Shown: piece after piece, positions 1 to 9,378 of the stretch
Numbering within the stretch: position 1 is the first letter of the stretch
Layout: the number at the start of each line of letters is the position of its first letter
Assembly: GCA_048380335.1 (NCBI GenBank)
Contig: DBFCCI010000036.1
Coordinates: 62,001-126,000 of the forward strand
From: Lachnospira sp900551945
GTDB taxonomy: Bacteria; Bacillota; Clostridia; Lachnospirales; Lachnospiraceae
Reading direction: 5' to 3'
DNA: 64,000 nt
Translations under genes and position numbers: made by a program
The notes under the pieces: generated by a model
What the model was told of the DNA's origin: nothing
The model's database searches: none
The model's input: the letters and a program-made list of their open reading frames with translations, nothing else

Positions 1-779
1 AGAAAGCATTTCAAGAAGCTAAGATATATGGAGAAGCAATAGAAGTTGCATCATCAGCAGATAAGACATTTACATATATCCCAGATTGTTCAGATCTTGA
101 TATTCCAGAAGATGCAGATTATGTTTATATTTGTGAGAATAACACAATTTATGGAACTAAGTTTAAGACATTACCTAATACAAAGGGTCATATACTTGTA
201 TCTGATATTTCATCATGTTTCTTATCAGAACCAATTGATGTTACAAAGTATGGTGTAGTATATGGCGGTGTTCAAAAGAACGTAGGTCCAGCAGGCGTAG
301 TTATTGCAATTATTAGAGAAGACCTTATTACAGATGATGTATTACCTGGAACTCCTACAATGCTTAAGTGGAAGACACAAGCAGATGCAGACTCACTTTA
401 TAACACACCTCCATGTTATAATATTTATATTTGTGGTAAAGTATTTAAGTGGATTAAAAAGCTCGGCGGACTTCAGGCTATGAAGGAACGCAACGAAGAA
501 AAAGCCAAAATTCTTTATGATTTCCTTGACCAGAGTAAGTTATTTAAGGGTACAGTAGTTAAGGAAGACCGTTCTCTTATGAATGTACCTTTTGTAACTG
601 GTGATAAAGATTTAGATGCTAAGTTTGTTAAAGAAGCAGAAGCAGCAGGTTTTGTAAACCTTAAAGGTCATAGAACTGTCGGTGGTATGAGAGCTTCTAT
701 TTACAATGCTATGCCTAAAGAAGGTGTAGAAAAGCTTGTTGAATTTATGGCTAAGTTTGAAAAGGAGAATACAAAGTAA
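1..779 (+). CDS. serC: Phosphoserine aminotransferase, 5'-truncated by window edge
   Basis: SerC is a PLP enzyme that transaminates 3-phosphohydroxypyruvate with glutamate to give phosphoserine, the second step of serine synthesis. The reading frame is open from base 3 to the TAA at 777-779, so the N-terminal part lies outside the window. The family motif around the PLP lysine (GGVQKNVGPAG, lysine codon 276-278) is visible, as are the class V motif YNTPPCYNIY and the C-terminal GGMRASIYNAMP that binds substrate phosphate. The stop overlaps the serA start by one base, which implies translational coupling in a serCA operon. No internal damage is seen. Confidence 0.95.
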   Translation, partial: KAFQEAKIYGEAIEVASSADKTFTYIPDCSDLDIPEDADYVYICENNTIYGTKFKTLPNTKGHILVSDISSCFLSEPIDVTKYGVVYGGVQKNVGPAGVVIAIIREDLITDDVLPGTPTMLKWKTQADADSLYNTPPCYNIYICGKVFKWIKKLGGLQAMKERNEEKAKILYDFLDQSKLFKGTVVKEDRSLMNVPFVTGDKDLDAKFVKEAEAAGFVNLKGHRTVGGMRASIYNAMPKEGVEKLVEFMAKFEKENTK

Positions 780-1942
780 TGGTTAATGTTAATTGTTTAA
801 ATAATATTTCACAAGTAGGTCTTAAGTTATTTACAGATGATTATAATATTGAAAGTTCATTTGAAGATGCACAGGCAGTACTTGTAAGAAGTGCCAAAAT
901 GCACGACCTTGAATTTAGTGACAATCTTCTTGCGATTGCGAGAGCTGGTGCAGGTGTTAATAATATTCCTCTTGACAAGTGTGCAGAAGCTGGTGTTGTA
1001 GTATTTAACACACCTGGAGCAAATGCTAATGCTGTTAAGGAGCAGGTTATCGCTGCTATGCTTCTTGCTTCAAGAGATATTATTGGTGGTAATAAGTGGG
1101 TACAAGAAAACAAAGACGATGCTGATATTGCAAAGTCAACAGAAAAAGCAAAGAAAGCTTTTGCAGGACAGGAAATCAAGGGTAAAAAGCTTGGTGTTAT
1201 CGGTCTTGGTGCTATAGGACAGTTAGTTGCTAATGCAGCAATTGCTCTTGGTATGGAAGTATATGGTTATGACCCATATTTATCAGTTAATGCAGCTTGG
1301 AACCTTTCAAGTCAGGTTAAGCACATTGTAAATGTAGAAGATATTTATAGAGAATGTAACTATATTACAGTTCACGTTCCAGCACTTGATAGCACAAAAG
1401 GCATGATTAACAAAGAAGCCTTTGATTTAATGCAGGATGGAACAATTATTATTAACTGTGCAAGAGATGTTCTTGTTGATGAAAGTGCAATTGGTGAAGC
1501 TCTTAAGTCTGGTAGAGTTAAGAAGTATGTAACTGATTTTCCTAACACAACAACAGCAGGTATGGAAGGAGCAATTGTGTTACCTCATCTTGGTGCTTCA
1601 ACAGAAGAAGCAGAAGAAAACTGTGCTGAGATGGCTGTTAAGGAATTAAGAAACTTTATCGAAAATGGTAATATTGTAAATTCTGTTAATTATCCAGCTT
1701 GTGATATGGGTGTATGTAATGCAACAGGACGTATTGCAATATGTCATAAGAATGTTCCTGCTGTAATTAGCAAGATTACATCAATTTTTGCAGATGCAGG
1801 AATTAATATTGAAGAAATGGCTAACAAGTCAAGAGGAGAATACGCATATTCACTTTTTGATGTTGATAAGGCTGTTGACGAAAATGTTGTTGAAAGACTT
1901 GCAACATTAGATGGAATTATTAAAGTAAGAATTGTAAAATAA
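779..1942 (+). CDS. serA: D-3-phosphoglycerate dehydrogenase with C-terminal ACT domain
   Basis: SerA oxidises 3-phosphoglycerate to 3-phosphohydroxypyruvate with NAD+, the committed step of serine synthesis. The 387-residue protein shows a Rossmann motif GLGAIG (142-147), the catalytic arginine in NCARDVLVDE (R229) and the catalytic histidine in LPHLGAST (H270). An ACT domain from about residue 315 to the end probably binds serine for feedback inhibition. It is the short bacterial type, without the extra domain found in longer SerA proteins. The ATG overlaps the serC stop (TAATG) and a terminator follows at 1965. Confidence 0.95.
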   Translation: MVNVNCLNNISQVGLKLFTDDYNIESSFEDAQAVLVRSAKMHDLEFSDNLLAIARAGAGVNNIPLDKCAEAGVVVFNTPGANANAVKEQVIAAMLLASRDIIGGNKWVQENKDDADIAKSTEKAKKAFAGQEIKGKKLGVIGLGAIGQLVANAAIALGMEVYGYDPYLSVNAAWNLSSQVKHIVNVEDIYRECNYITVHVPALDSTKGMINKEAFDLMQDGTIIINCARDVLVDESAIGEALKSGRVKKYVTDFPNTTTAGMEGAIVLPHLGASTEEAEENCAEMAVKELRNFIENGNIVNSVNYPACDMGVCNATGRIAICHKNVPAVISKITSIFADAGINIEEMANKSRGEYAYSLFDVDKAVDENVVERLATLDGIIKVRIVK

Positions 1943-1964
1943 TATTTTTAAAATAAATATTAAA

Positions 1965-2012
1965 AATCCCCTACTTTTATTGCTGTTAGTAATAAGTGGG
2001 GGATTATTTTTG
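1965..2012 (+). terminator. Rho-independent terminator after serA
   Basis: The arms AATCCCC (1965-1971) and GGGGATT (1999-2005) pair, and ACTT/AAGT pairs extend the stem inward. A T-rich run (ATTTTT) follows, which gives a classic intrinsic terminator ending the serCA transcript. Confidence 0.8.
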
Positions 2013-2020
2013 ATATTACA

Positions 2021-2049
2021 TTTACTAATGTCAAAAAATGAGATATAAT
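2021..2049 (+). promoter_or_regulatory. Putative sigma-A promoter for the chemoreceptor gene
   Basis: TTTACT (2021-2026) and a perfect TATAAT (2044-2049) are 17 bp apart. The site lies just beyond the serA terminator and about 210 bp upstream of the receptor start. The -35 box matches only 4 of 6 positions. Confidence 0.45.
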
Positions 2050-2259
2050 AGATACAGTTAAGTAAAAATTTCTTGCATAATTAAATAACAAAACTTCACC
2101 TATAATTAATCTAATATAAGTTAATAATAAGAGATATGTGTAACTATTTTTATATAAATTTAGTACTTTATAAGGTGTATTAAGATTAATTGTTGGAAAG
2201 CTAAGTAAATAATATTGCAACACATACGAACTAGAAAAAGAAAGGCTTGGTTATAAGAT

Positions 2260-3774
2260 ATGGAAGAAGACACACTATTAAAAAAGTACGAAGGAATTAC
2301 AAAGAGAGCAAGAGTTAATAAACCTGTTATGATATGTTATATAATACTTGGTTGGGGACTTGGAATTTCTTATATTATTGAGTTAATGAAGCATTACAAC
2401 GATGGGGCAGGTTATGTAATAAGAACTATGTGTATTTTACTTGCAGCATTTGTGCCTACAACAATAGCACTTATTTTATACATAAGGGATAAGGACTCTT
2501 TTCTTATAAAGCATATTGCAGGAATATGTTTTGCGATACTTTATTCGATTATTATTTTAACTACAAGTAATCCATTTACATTTGCAGAAGTAGTTCCTAT
2601 GATTATCGTTGTAACTTTGTATAATGATATAAGATTTTCAGTACTTACTGACTTAGGTGTTGTTATACTTAATGTCATACAAGTAATTATGTTCTATCAG
2701 AAGGGATTGTTTACTTCTGTTAATAACACTCATGTTGAAGTACAGTTATTTATTATGATTTTATTATGTGTATTTTCTATATACACAACTATGGTAAGTA
2801 ATACTAACAGTAATATTGAAATTGCCAATATGGAAAAGCAAAAGAATATTACAGAGAAGTTATTTGATAAGACAAAGACAATTGCTGACAATATGGTTGT
2901 TAATATTGATAGTATAAGTGACAATTCTTCACAGTTAAGACAGTCAATGTTAGAAACATCTCAAAATATGAATGAGATTAATCAAGGTTCATCAGATACA
3001 GCACAGGCAATACAAAATCAGTTATTTCAGACAGAGCATATAAAACAAAGAATAGAAAATGTATCAGATGACGCAAAAGCTATAGCAGGTAGCATTAATG
3101 ATACACATGAGGCAATTAATTTTGGCAGTAAGAATATTAAGCAACTTGTTGAAAGTGTTGACAATGCAGTAGCTTCTGGCGTTACAGTTAATAATGAGTT
3201 GTCGGAGCTTAATAAATATATGGGCGAGATGAACTCAATTATTGATATAATTAATGATATTACATCACAGACAGGACTTCTTGCACTTAATGCGAGTATT
3301 GAGGCGGCACGAGCAGGAGAAGCAGGAAAAGGCTTTGCTGTAGTTGCAACTGAAATATCTCACATGGCAGACCAGACACAGAAAGCTACAGTTGATATAA
3401 CTCAGCTTATACAAAATGTATCAGATGCTATTGTGAAAGTTATTGATGTAAGTGAGAAGCTGATTGATATGATTTCAAGTCAGAAAGAAGCTACAACAGT
3501 TGCACAGTCTTCTTTTGAAAAGATTGATGATAATTCTAAGAATGTATACCTTCATTCAAATGAACTTACAAAATCTATACAAGAACTTGAAGACGCAAAC
3601 AATCAGATTATTGAAAACACAACTACTATATCAGCTATTTCTGAAGAAGTATCAGCTCATGTAAATAGAACGAGCGAAGTAAGTGAGCAAAATAGTAAAG
3701 TGGCAGAAACTGTTAATGATATTGCAAAGCAATTAAGTATGTTAGCTGATGAATTAAAAGAACAGCAGGAGTAA
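2260..3774 (+). CDS. Methyl-accepting chemotaxis protein with multi-pass membrane sensor
   Basis: This 504-residue receptor would signal to CheA through CheW. The first ~180 residues contain about six hydrophobic segments joined by short loops, with no large extracellular ligand domain and no recognisable HAMP domain. A long helical coiled coil follows, with the strongly conserved signalling tip at residues 339-354 (GLLALNASIEAARAGE). The sensing part therefore lies within or near the membrane, so the ligand is unknown. The gene stands alone between the serCA terminator and the DUF1015 gene, far from the che genes at 55-60 kb. The start ATG follows GAAAGGCTTGG only weakly resembling a ribosome site. 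Confidence 0.9.
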   Translation: MEEDTLLKKYEGITKRARVNKPVMICYIILGWGLGISYIIELMKHYNDGAGYVIRTMCILLAAFVPTTIALILYIRDKDSFLIKHIAGICFAILYSIIILTTSNPFTFAEVVPMIIVVTLYNDIRFSVLTDLGVVILNVIQVIMFYQKGLFTSVNNTHVEVQLFIMILLCVFSIYTTMVSNTNSNIEIANMEKQKNITEKLFDKTKTIADNMVVNIDSISDNSSQLRQSMLETSQNMNEINQGSSDTAQAIQNQLFQTEHIKQRIENVSDDAKAIAGSINDTHEAINFGSKNIKQLVESVDNAVASGVTVNNELSELNKYMGEMNSIIDIINDITSQTGLLALNASIEAARAGEAGKGFAVVATEISHMADQTQKATVDITQLIQNVSDAIVKVIDVSEKLIDMISSQKEATTVAQSSFEKIDDNSKNVYLHSNELTKSIQELEDANNQIIENTTTISAISEEVSAHVNRTSEVSEQNSKVAETVNDIAKQLSMLADELKEQQE

Positions 3775-3879
3775 TATTATTGGATATAAATATTATTTTA
3801 TACAATAGAAGTTTTACTAATTTAGATAGTTTAATATATATTTTTTTAATAAATTATTAAATACACGGGAGGAAATATT

Positions 3880-5112
3880 ATGGCGATTATAAGACCATTT
3901 GAGTGTGTAAGACCTAATGAAAAAGTAGCAGAAAGAGTGGCGGCTTTGCCTTATGATGTATACAACAGACAAGAAGCTTGCGAAGTTGTAAAAAAAGAGC
4001 CATTGTCATTTTTAAGAATTGATAGAGCAGAAACTCAATTTGACAGTTCTGTTGATACTTATGCACCAGAAGTTTATCAAAAGGCGAAGGAATTGCTTGA
4101 GGGTGCTATAGCAGATGGAACATTTGTCACTGATACAGATAGATGTTATTACATATATGAACTTACGATGAATGGAAGAACACAGACAGGTATAGTTGCG
4201 TGTGCTTCTATAGACGATTACCAGAACAATGTAATTAAGAAACATGAAAATACAAGAGCAGATAAGGAACTTGACAGAATAACTCATGTTGATACTTGTA
4301 GTGCGCAGACAGGCCCGATATTCCTTGCTTATAGAGCAAATAGTGTGATTAACGCAGAAGTTGATAAGGCTAAAGAAAAGCAATCACTATATGATTTTGT
4401 ATCAGACGATGGAATACGTCATCAAGTGTGGAAAATATCAGAAAAGGGAGCAGTTGATACTATAAAAGAAGCATTTGAAACAATTGGTGCGATATACATA
4501 GCAGACGGTCATCACAGAGCAGCGTCAGCAGTAAAGGTAGGTCTTAAAAGAAGACAAGAAAATCCTAACTACACAGGTAATGAAGAATTTAACTATTTTC
4601 TTTCAGTACTATTTCCAGACGAACAGCTTATGATACTTCCATACAATAGAGTTGTAAAGGACTTAAATGGATATTCAGAAGAAGAATTTAAGAAGGCTGT
4701 GTCAGAAAAGTTTGATATAGCTGAAAGTGATGTTCAGGTTATGCCAGAGAAAAAGGGAACATTTGGAATGTATTTAGGCAAGAAGTGGTATTTACTCACA
4801 GCTAAAGAAGCTATTCTTTCAGACGACCCAGTTGATGGACTTGACGTTGCTGTGTTACAAGATAATCTTTTAGAGCCATTGCTTGCAATCAAAGACCCTA
4901 AGACAGATAAGAGAATTGATTTTGTTGGTGGAATAAGAGGACTTGATGAACTTGAAAAGAGATGTAATGAAGATTGTGTACTTGCATTTTCTATGTATCC
5001 AACTTCAATAAGTGAATTATTTGATGTTGCAGATGCAGGTAGATTAATGCCACCAAAGTCAACTTGGTTTGAACCAAAGTTAAGAAGTGGATTATTTATT
5101 CATAGATTTTAG
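3880..5112 (+). CDS. DUF1015 family protein near serCA
   Basis: The 410-residue product is soluble and matches the DUF1015 family: an N-terminal IIRPFECVRPNEKVAERVAA segment, PYDVYNR, and the hallmark ADGHHRAASA with D209-G-H-H-R213. The DGHHR signature recalls the nucleotide and phosphate site of ParB/SerK-type folds. Family members often sit beside serC and serA, as here with one gene between. The biochemical role is not established to my knowledge, and a part in phosphoserine or serine metabolism is only inference. The start has an excellent site (GGGAGG, spacing about 8). Confidence 0.85.
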   Translation: MAIIRPFECVRPNEKVAERVAALPYDVYNRQEACEVVKKEPLSFLRIDRAETQFDSSVDTYAPEVYQKAKELLEGAIADGTFVTDTDRCYYIYELTMNGRTQTGIVACASIDDYQNNVIKKHENTRADKELDRITHVDTCSAQTGPIFLAYRANSVINAEVDKAKEKQSLYDFVSDDGIRHQVWKISEKGAVDTIKEAFETIGAIYIADGHHRAASAVKVGLKRRQENPNYTGNEEFNYFLSVLFPDEQLMILPYNRVVKDLNGYSEEEFKKAVSEKFDIAESDVQVMPEKKGTFGMYLGKKWYLLTAKEAILSDDPVDGLDVAVLQDNLLEPLLAIKDPKTDKRIDFVGGIRGLDELEKRCNEDCVLAFSMYPTSISELFDVADAGRLMPPKSTWFEPKLRSGLFIHRF

Positions 5113-5136
5113 TAAATGAAATGTGAGGTATTAACA

Positions 5137-5988
5137 ATGATACATAGTGAATTTAACATTGATTTAGATTACGAGAAGTTTGGAATTAAGCATCAAGGTG
5201 CTCCTGCTACAATAACAACATATATTAAGGAGATGTACCCTGATTATCAAAATAAATTTGAAAGACCACTTATAATAATATGCCCAGGCGGAGGATATGG
5301 TCATCATTCGCCACGAGAGGGAGAAGCCGTTGCAATTAAAATGCTTGATATGGGATATAATGCAGTAGTGTTAAGATATAGTCTTGCACCAAATGAATTT
5401 CCATGTCAGCTCTATGAAACAGCATATACTATTGACTATGTAAGAAAGCATGCAAAAGAATGGGACATTAATCCACAAAAAATAATAGTTGCAGGTTTTT
5501 CAGCAGGTGGTCATGTTGCTTGTAGTCTAGGGACAATGTGGAATAGTAAGGAATTAGAGAATTTTACAAAGGATATACTAGGCGTACAGCCAAAAGATAT
5601 TAAGCCTAACGGAATGTTGCTTGGATATCCTGTAATAACATCAGGTGAATATGCTCATCGTGGTTCATTTGAAAATCTTATAAAGAGTAGATATAATGAA
5701 CTTTTAGATGTAGTATCTCTTGAAAAACGTGTTAATTCAGATACTCCAAAGTCATTTATATGGCATACAGTAACAGATGGTTCTGTTCCTGTTGAAAACT
5801 CTATGCTTTTAGCTAGTGCTTTAAGAAAAGCAGGTGTTAATTTTGAGTTACATCTATTTCCACAGGGAAGTCATGGCTTAGGACTTGGAACTAAGGAAAC
5901 AGATACAAAAGATGGAAAACATTATCAACCAGAAGTTGCAGTCTGGACAGAGCTTTTTAAGGTATGGATGGATAGTAATTTTAAATAA
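5137..5988 (+). CDS. Alpha/beta-hydrolase esterase (acetyl-esterase-like)
   Basis: The 283-residue protein has the alpha/beta-hydrolase triad: nucleophile S122 in GFSAGGH, D214 in TVTDGSVP and H246 in GSHGLGLG, plus an oxyanion CPGGGYGHHS motif near residue 50. It resembles the small esterases that remove acetyl or feruloyl groups from plant polysaccharides (BD-FAE/xylan-esterase type). There is no signal peptide, so it acts in the cytoplasm, probably on imported oligosaccharides. I chose ATG 5137 because GTGAGG lies 8 nt upstream, whereas the in-frame ATG at 5116 has no ribosome site. The substrate is not determinable from sequence. Confidence 0.85.
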   Translation: MIHSEFNIDLDYEKFGIKHQGAPATITTYIKEMYPDYQNKFERPLIIICPGGGYGHHSPREGEAVAIKMLDMGYNAVVLRYSLAPNEFPCQLYETAYTIDYVRKHAKEWDINPQKIIVAGFSAGGHVACSLGTMWNSKELENFTKDILGVQPKDIKPNGMLLGYPVITSGEYAHRGSFENLIKSRYNELLDVVSLEKRVNSDTPKSFIWHTVTDGSVPVENSMLLASALRKAGVNFELHLFPQGSHGLGLGTKETDTKDGKHYQPEVAVWTELFKVWMDSNFK

Positions 5989-6034
5989 GTCTAAAAACTG
6001 GTGTGCATAAGAATGTGATTTAGGGGGTAGATAT

Positions 6035-8431
6035 ATGGACAAAAAAATATATAATTTGATGAACTGGCCTGATATAGAAGGAATAGTATATTCAGAAAGT
6101 GATAATCCTAAACAACTTTTAGGAGCTCATATATGTAGGCAAGGGATACTTATTCAAGTATTTAGACCCGATGCAGTTGAAATTAATGTAATTGTAACCG
6201 GAAAAAATACTAAATATCCTATGGAAAAAGTTGATGAAGCTGGATATTTTGCGGTGTGTATACCCGGTAAAAGAATGATTTCATATAAACTTGAATTAGA
6301 AGATATTAAAGGTCATAAGTATGAATATGTTGACCCTTATCAATATCCTTCACAATTGACAAAGACATTTGCTAGAAAGTTTAATGAAGGTGGTTGTTAC
6401 GATGTATATAAACATCTTGGCGCACATAAGAAAAGCATTAATGGAGTAGAAGGAATTAATTTTTCTGTATATGCGCCTAATGCTATGAGAGTTAGTGTAG
6501 TAGGAGATTTTAACAGTTGGGACGGAAGAATATACCAGATGACAAAAGATGATGAAACTGGTATATTTGAAATATTCATACCAGAACTTAACACAGATAT
6601 TGAATATAAGTATGAGATTAAAACAAAGTATGGAAATCTTTTAATAAAGTCAGACCCATATTCGCTTCATTACAATATGGACAATGATTTTACTTCAACA
6701 ATCTGTGATGAGCTTGCATTTGAATGGCAAGATATTGAATGGATTGATAATAAGTCGGAAGTATGTAAAAGAGAAAACAAGACCTTGTCAATATGTGAGC
6801 TTTCAATAGATGATTATAAAGATGTTAAAAGTGCAAAGGATAATGCTAAGAAAATAAAAGAGCTTGGCTTTGATTTTGTTGAATTAATGCCGCCATGCGA
6901 ATATGTTAATAATAATACATCAGGTTATGAAACTATTGGATATTTTGCGCCATCATCAAGAATTGGACAGCCTGTTGATTTTATGAATATTGTTAATGAA
7001 TTTCATAAAAATGGAATTGGCGTGTTAATGGATATTAATCTTGCATTTATGGGCAAGGATAAGACGGGATTAAGTGAATTTGATGGGGCTTATGTGTATG
7101 AAATTGCTGACGCAAGACTTGACAAGCACCCAGAGCTTAATACTGCTGAATTTGATTATGCAAGTCCACAAGTAAGACAATTTCTTATATCAAGTGTTCT
7201 TATGTGGGTTGAAAAATATCACATAGATGGTTTTAGAATTGATGAAGTAGCTTCTATGCTTTATCTTGACTATGGAAGACAGCCGGGAGAGTGGATACCT
7301 AATATTTATGGTGAAAATATTAATCTTGCGGCAATTGATTTTTTGCATACATTAAGAGTTGTACTTGATAAAAAGTGTGCAGGAACAATTCTTGTTGCCG
7401 AGGAGTCAAGTGCATGGCCAAAAGTTACTGGAAGTGTAAAAAATGGCTGTCTAGGCTTTGATTATAAGTGGAATTACGGTTGGAAGAATAACTTTATTTC
7501 ATTTATGGAAAAAGACCCACTTTTTAGAAAAGGTGAGTATGGCAAGCTTACATATAGTATGCTTTATAATTATAGTGAAAATTATATGCTTATGCTTTCA
7601 CATGAAGAATTTAATTCAATTAAAGGAAATATCATAGATAAAATGCCATCAGCTAAAAAAGAGGACAAACTTGCAAATGTTCGTCTTGCTTATGCTTTTA
7701 TGTATATGCACCCAGGAAAGAAGCTTCTTAATATGTCACAGCTTAGTGAGGTTGAAGCTTTTGTAAAAGGTCTTAATGAGTTTTACAAGAATAATGATGC
7801 TCTTTTTGAACTCGATTACGAACCAGATGGTTTTGAATGGGTAGATACTTCTTTGGCAGAAGAAACTGTTATGACATTTATAAGGAGAGATAGTGCAGGC
7901 AAAGAATTGTTTGTTGTGGCTAATTTCACACCCGTTGTAAGAGAAGAATACAGACTTGGCGTTAGTAAAGCAGGTAAGTATACAGAAGTATTTAACAGCA
8001 ACAGTATAAGTTTTGGTGGGCAAGGAAATATTAACGAAGGTGTTGTAAAGTCAGAGAGAGTTGAATTTAATGGAAAAGACGAGTCTATAGTTATAACACT
8101 TCCACCACTTGCGATAACTGTGTTTGAGTACGAACCTTATACTTTAATAGAATTAGAAGAAATTCAAATACGACATGAAGCTACTATGGCAAAGAGAAAA
8201 GCTGAAGAAGAAAGCCATATAGCTCAGGAGTTAAAGCTTAAAGCTGAGGAAGAAGCTAGACAGGCACAGGAAGCAGCCAAATTAGCACAAGAAGCAGCAC
8301 TTGCAGCAGTTAAGGCAAAGGAAAGTGCTGAAAAAAAAGCACTTCTTGCACAAAAGGCAAGTATTAAGATAGAGCAGGAAATGCAAAAGAAGCTTGAAAA
8401 GCTTGCTAAATTAAAACAAAAAGAAGAATAG
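6035..8431 (+). CDS. GlgB-like GH13 protein with altered catalytic residues and coiled-coil tail
   Basis: This 798-residue protein follows the glycogen-branching enzyme layout: two N-terminal beta-sandwich (CBM48-like) regions at about 1-120 and 125-220, then a GH13 barrel. The nucleophile D403 (GFRIDEVAS) and acid E456 (AEESSAWP) are present. The region IV Asp of the usual LSHDE is replaced by Glu (SHEEF, E524), and the region I His is replaced by Phe (F338). The usual GGEFGQ...EWN segment near the barrel end is missing. A charged Ala/Lys/Glu-rich helix of about 85 residues follows the C-terminal beta domain. It may be weakly active or a glycogen-binding pseudoenzyme. The site GGGGG ahead of ATG 6035 is strong. 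Confidence 0.85.
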   Translation: MDKKIYNLMNWPDIEGIVYSESDNPKQLLGAHICRQGILIQVFRPDAVEINVIVTGKNTKYPMEKVDEAGYFAVCIPGKRMISYKLELEDIKGHKYEYVDPYQYPSQLTKTFARKFNEGGCYDVYKHLGAHKKSINGVEGINFSVYAPNAMRVSVVGDFNSWDGRIYQMTKDDETGIFEIFIPELNTDIEYKYEIKTKYGNLLIKSDPYSLHYNMDNDFTSTICDELAFEWQDIEWIDNKSEVCKRENKTLSICELSIDDYKDVKSAKDNAKKIKELGFDFVELMPPCEYVNNNTSGYETIGYFAPSSRIGQPVDFMNIVNEFHKNGIGVLMDINLAFMGKDKTGLSEFDGAYVYEIADARLDKHPELNTAEFDYASPQVRQFLISSVLMWVEKYHIDGFRIDEVASMLYLDYGRQPGEWIPNIYGENINLAAIDFLHTLRVVLDKKCAGTILVAEESSAWPKVTGSVKNGCLGFDYKWNYGWKNNFISFMEKDPLFRKGEYGKLTYSMLYNYSENYMLMLSHEEFNSIKGNIIDKMPSAKKEDKLANVRLAYAFMYMHPGKKLLNMSQLSEVEAFVKGLNEFYKNNDALFELDYEPDGFEWVDTSLAEETVMTFIRRDSAGKELFVVANFTPVVREEYRLGVSKAGKYTEVFNSNSISFGGQGNINEGVVKSERVEFNGKDESIVITLPPLAITVFEYEPYTLIELEEIQIRHEATMAKRKAEEESHIAQELKLKAEEEARQAQEAAKLAQEAALAAVKAKESAEKKALLAQKASIKIEQEMQKKLEKLAKLKQKEE

Positions 8432-8442
8432 GAAAATTATAT

Positions 8443-9345
8443 ATGAATTATTTTACTTTATTAGATGTATCTACGTTAGACGTGTCTAATTTAGATGTAT
8501 CTACAGAGCAAATTGAAAAGTTTTTTTCAAGAGAACACTTAACTTCTCTACTTAATTCATTTGGTGACTGGGGGGTATCTTTATTATTTAAGATTATTCT
8601 TGCTTTGGTTATTTGGAAAGTAGGACAAAAGGTTATTAATTTAATACTTAAGATTAATAAAAAAGCACTTGAGCGAAGTAGTCTTGATGTAGGTGTAGCA
8701 AAGTTTATAGCTTCAATATTAAGAACTGTATTATATGCAGTATTGGTGCTTATGATAGTTGATACGTTGGGATTTCAGACTACGTCGTTACTTACAATAT
8801 TTGGTTCAGCAGCTCTTGCTGTTGGTATGTCATTGCAAGGCAGTCTTACAAACTTTGCCGGTGGTATACTTCTTTTGATATTTAAGCCATTTACAATTGG
8901 TGATTATATAATTTCTGGAAGTAATGAAGGTAAAGTTGTAGCTATTGAGATGTTGTATACAAGACTTCTTACAATTGATAATAAGAATATTATGGTGCCT
9001 AATGGGACATTATCTAATTCTAGTATTACAAATGTAGGTGCTGAGGGTATACGAAGACTTGATATTGAGATTGGAATTAGTTATGAGTCTGATTTACACA
9101 AAGCAAAACAGCTTCTTACCGATATTTTAAGCTCTAATCCTGATATTTTCCATGATAGAGAGGAAAGGGTTATTGTTAAGGAGTTGGCTGAAAGCTGTGT
9201 TACTCTTGAAACTAGAGTTTGGGTAAGTCAGGATAAGTACTGGGATACTAGGTTTGCATTGCTTGAAAAGTATAAAGAAGTTTTTGATGTAAATGGTATA
9301 AGAATTCCTTATAATCAGCTTGATGTTAATATTAAGCAGGGGTGA
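8443..9345 (+). CDS. mscS: Small-conductance mechanosensitive channel, MscS family
   Basis: The 300-residue protein has the MscS core: hydrophobic helices at about 40-60, 85-110 and 115-140, with the Gly/Ala-rich pore helix (GSAALAVGMSLQGSLTNFAGG) and the following GDYI of the beta domain. It would open under membrane tension and release solutes during hypo-osmotic shock. The N-terminus carries three copies of the pentapeptide LDVS(T/N). It starts 12 nt after the GlgB-like gene and is probably co-transcribed with it. The large inverted repeat at 9379 follows the stop by 33 nt. Confidence 0.92.
   Translation: MNYFTLLDVSTLDVSNLDVSTEQIEKFFSREHLTSLLNSFGDWGVSLLFKIILALVIWKVGQKVINLILKINKKALERSSLDVGVAKFIASILRTVLYAVLVLMIVDTLGFQTTSLLTIFGSAALAVGMSLQGSLTNFAGGILLLIFKPFTIGDYIISGSNEGKVVAIEMLYTRLLTIDNKNIMVPNGTLSNSSITNVGAEGIRRLDIEIGISYESDLHKAKQLLTDILSSNPDIFHDREERVIVKELAESCVTLETRVWVSQDKYWDTRFALLEKYKEVFDVNGIRIPYNQLDVNIKQG
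8461..8505 (+). repeat. Three tandem 15-bp units in the mscS N-terminal coding region
   Basis: Three consecutive 15-bp units encode LDVST, LDVSN and LDVST. The units differ by a few silent changes and the last codon, so this is an older repeat kept in frame. It lies before the first membrane helix. Confidence 0.8.
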
Positions 9346-9378
9346 TTGGTTTTTGTATTTAATATTTTAGGTTGTGAG

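Larger units (their letters stand above)
1943..2259 (+). other. Intergenic region serA-mcp (317 nt)
   Basis: The region holds the serCA terminator (1965-2012), a sigma-A-like promoter (2021-2049) and then about 205 nt of AT-rich leader before the chemoreceptor. I compared the leader with the c-di-GMP-I riboswitch core and other common classes and recognised none. Confidence 0.5.

Noticed and set aside
46..258. Out-of-frame open reading frame within serC
   Set aside because: It overlaps the true aminotransferase frame and encodes a low-complexity Ile/Leu/His-rich peptide.
2055..2259. c-di-GMP riboswitch in the chemoreceptor leader
   Set aside because: The conserved core bases of the class I or II motif could not be found.
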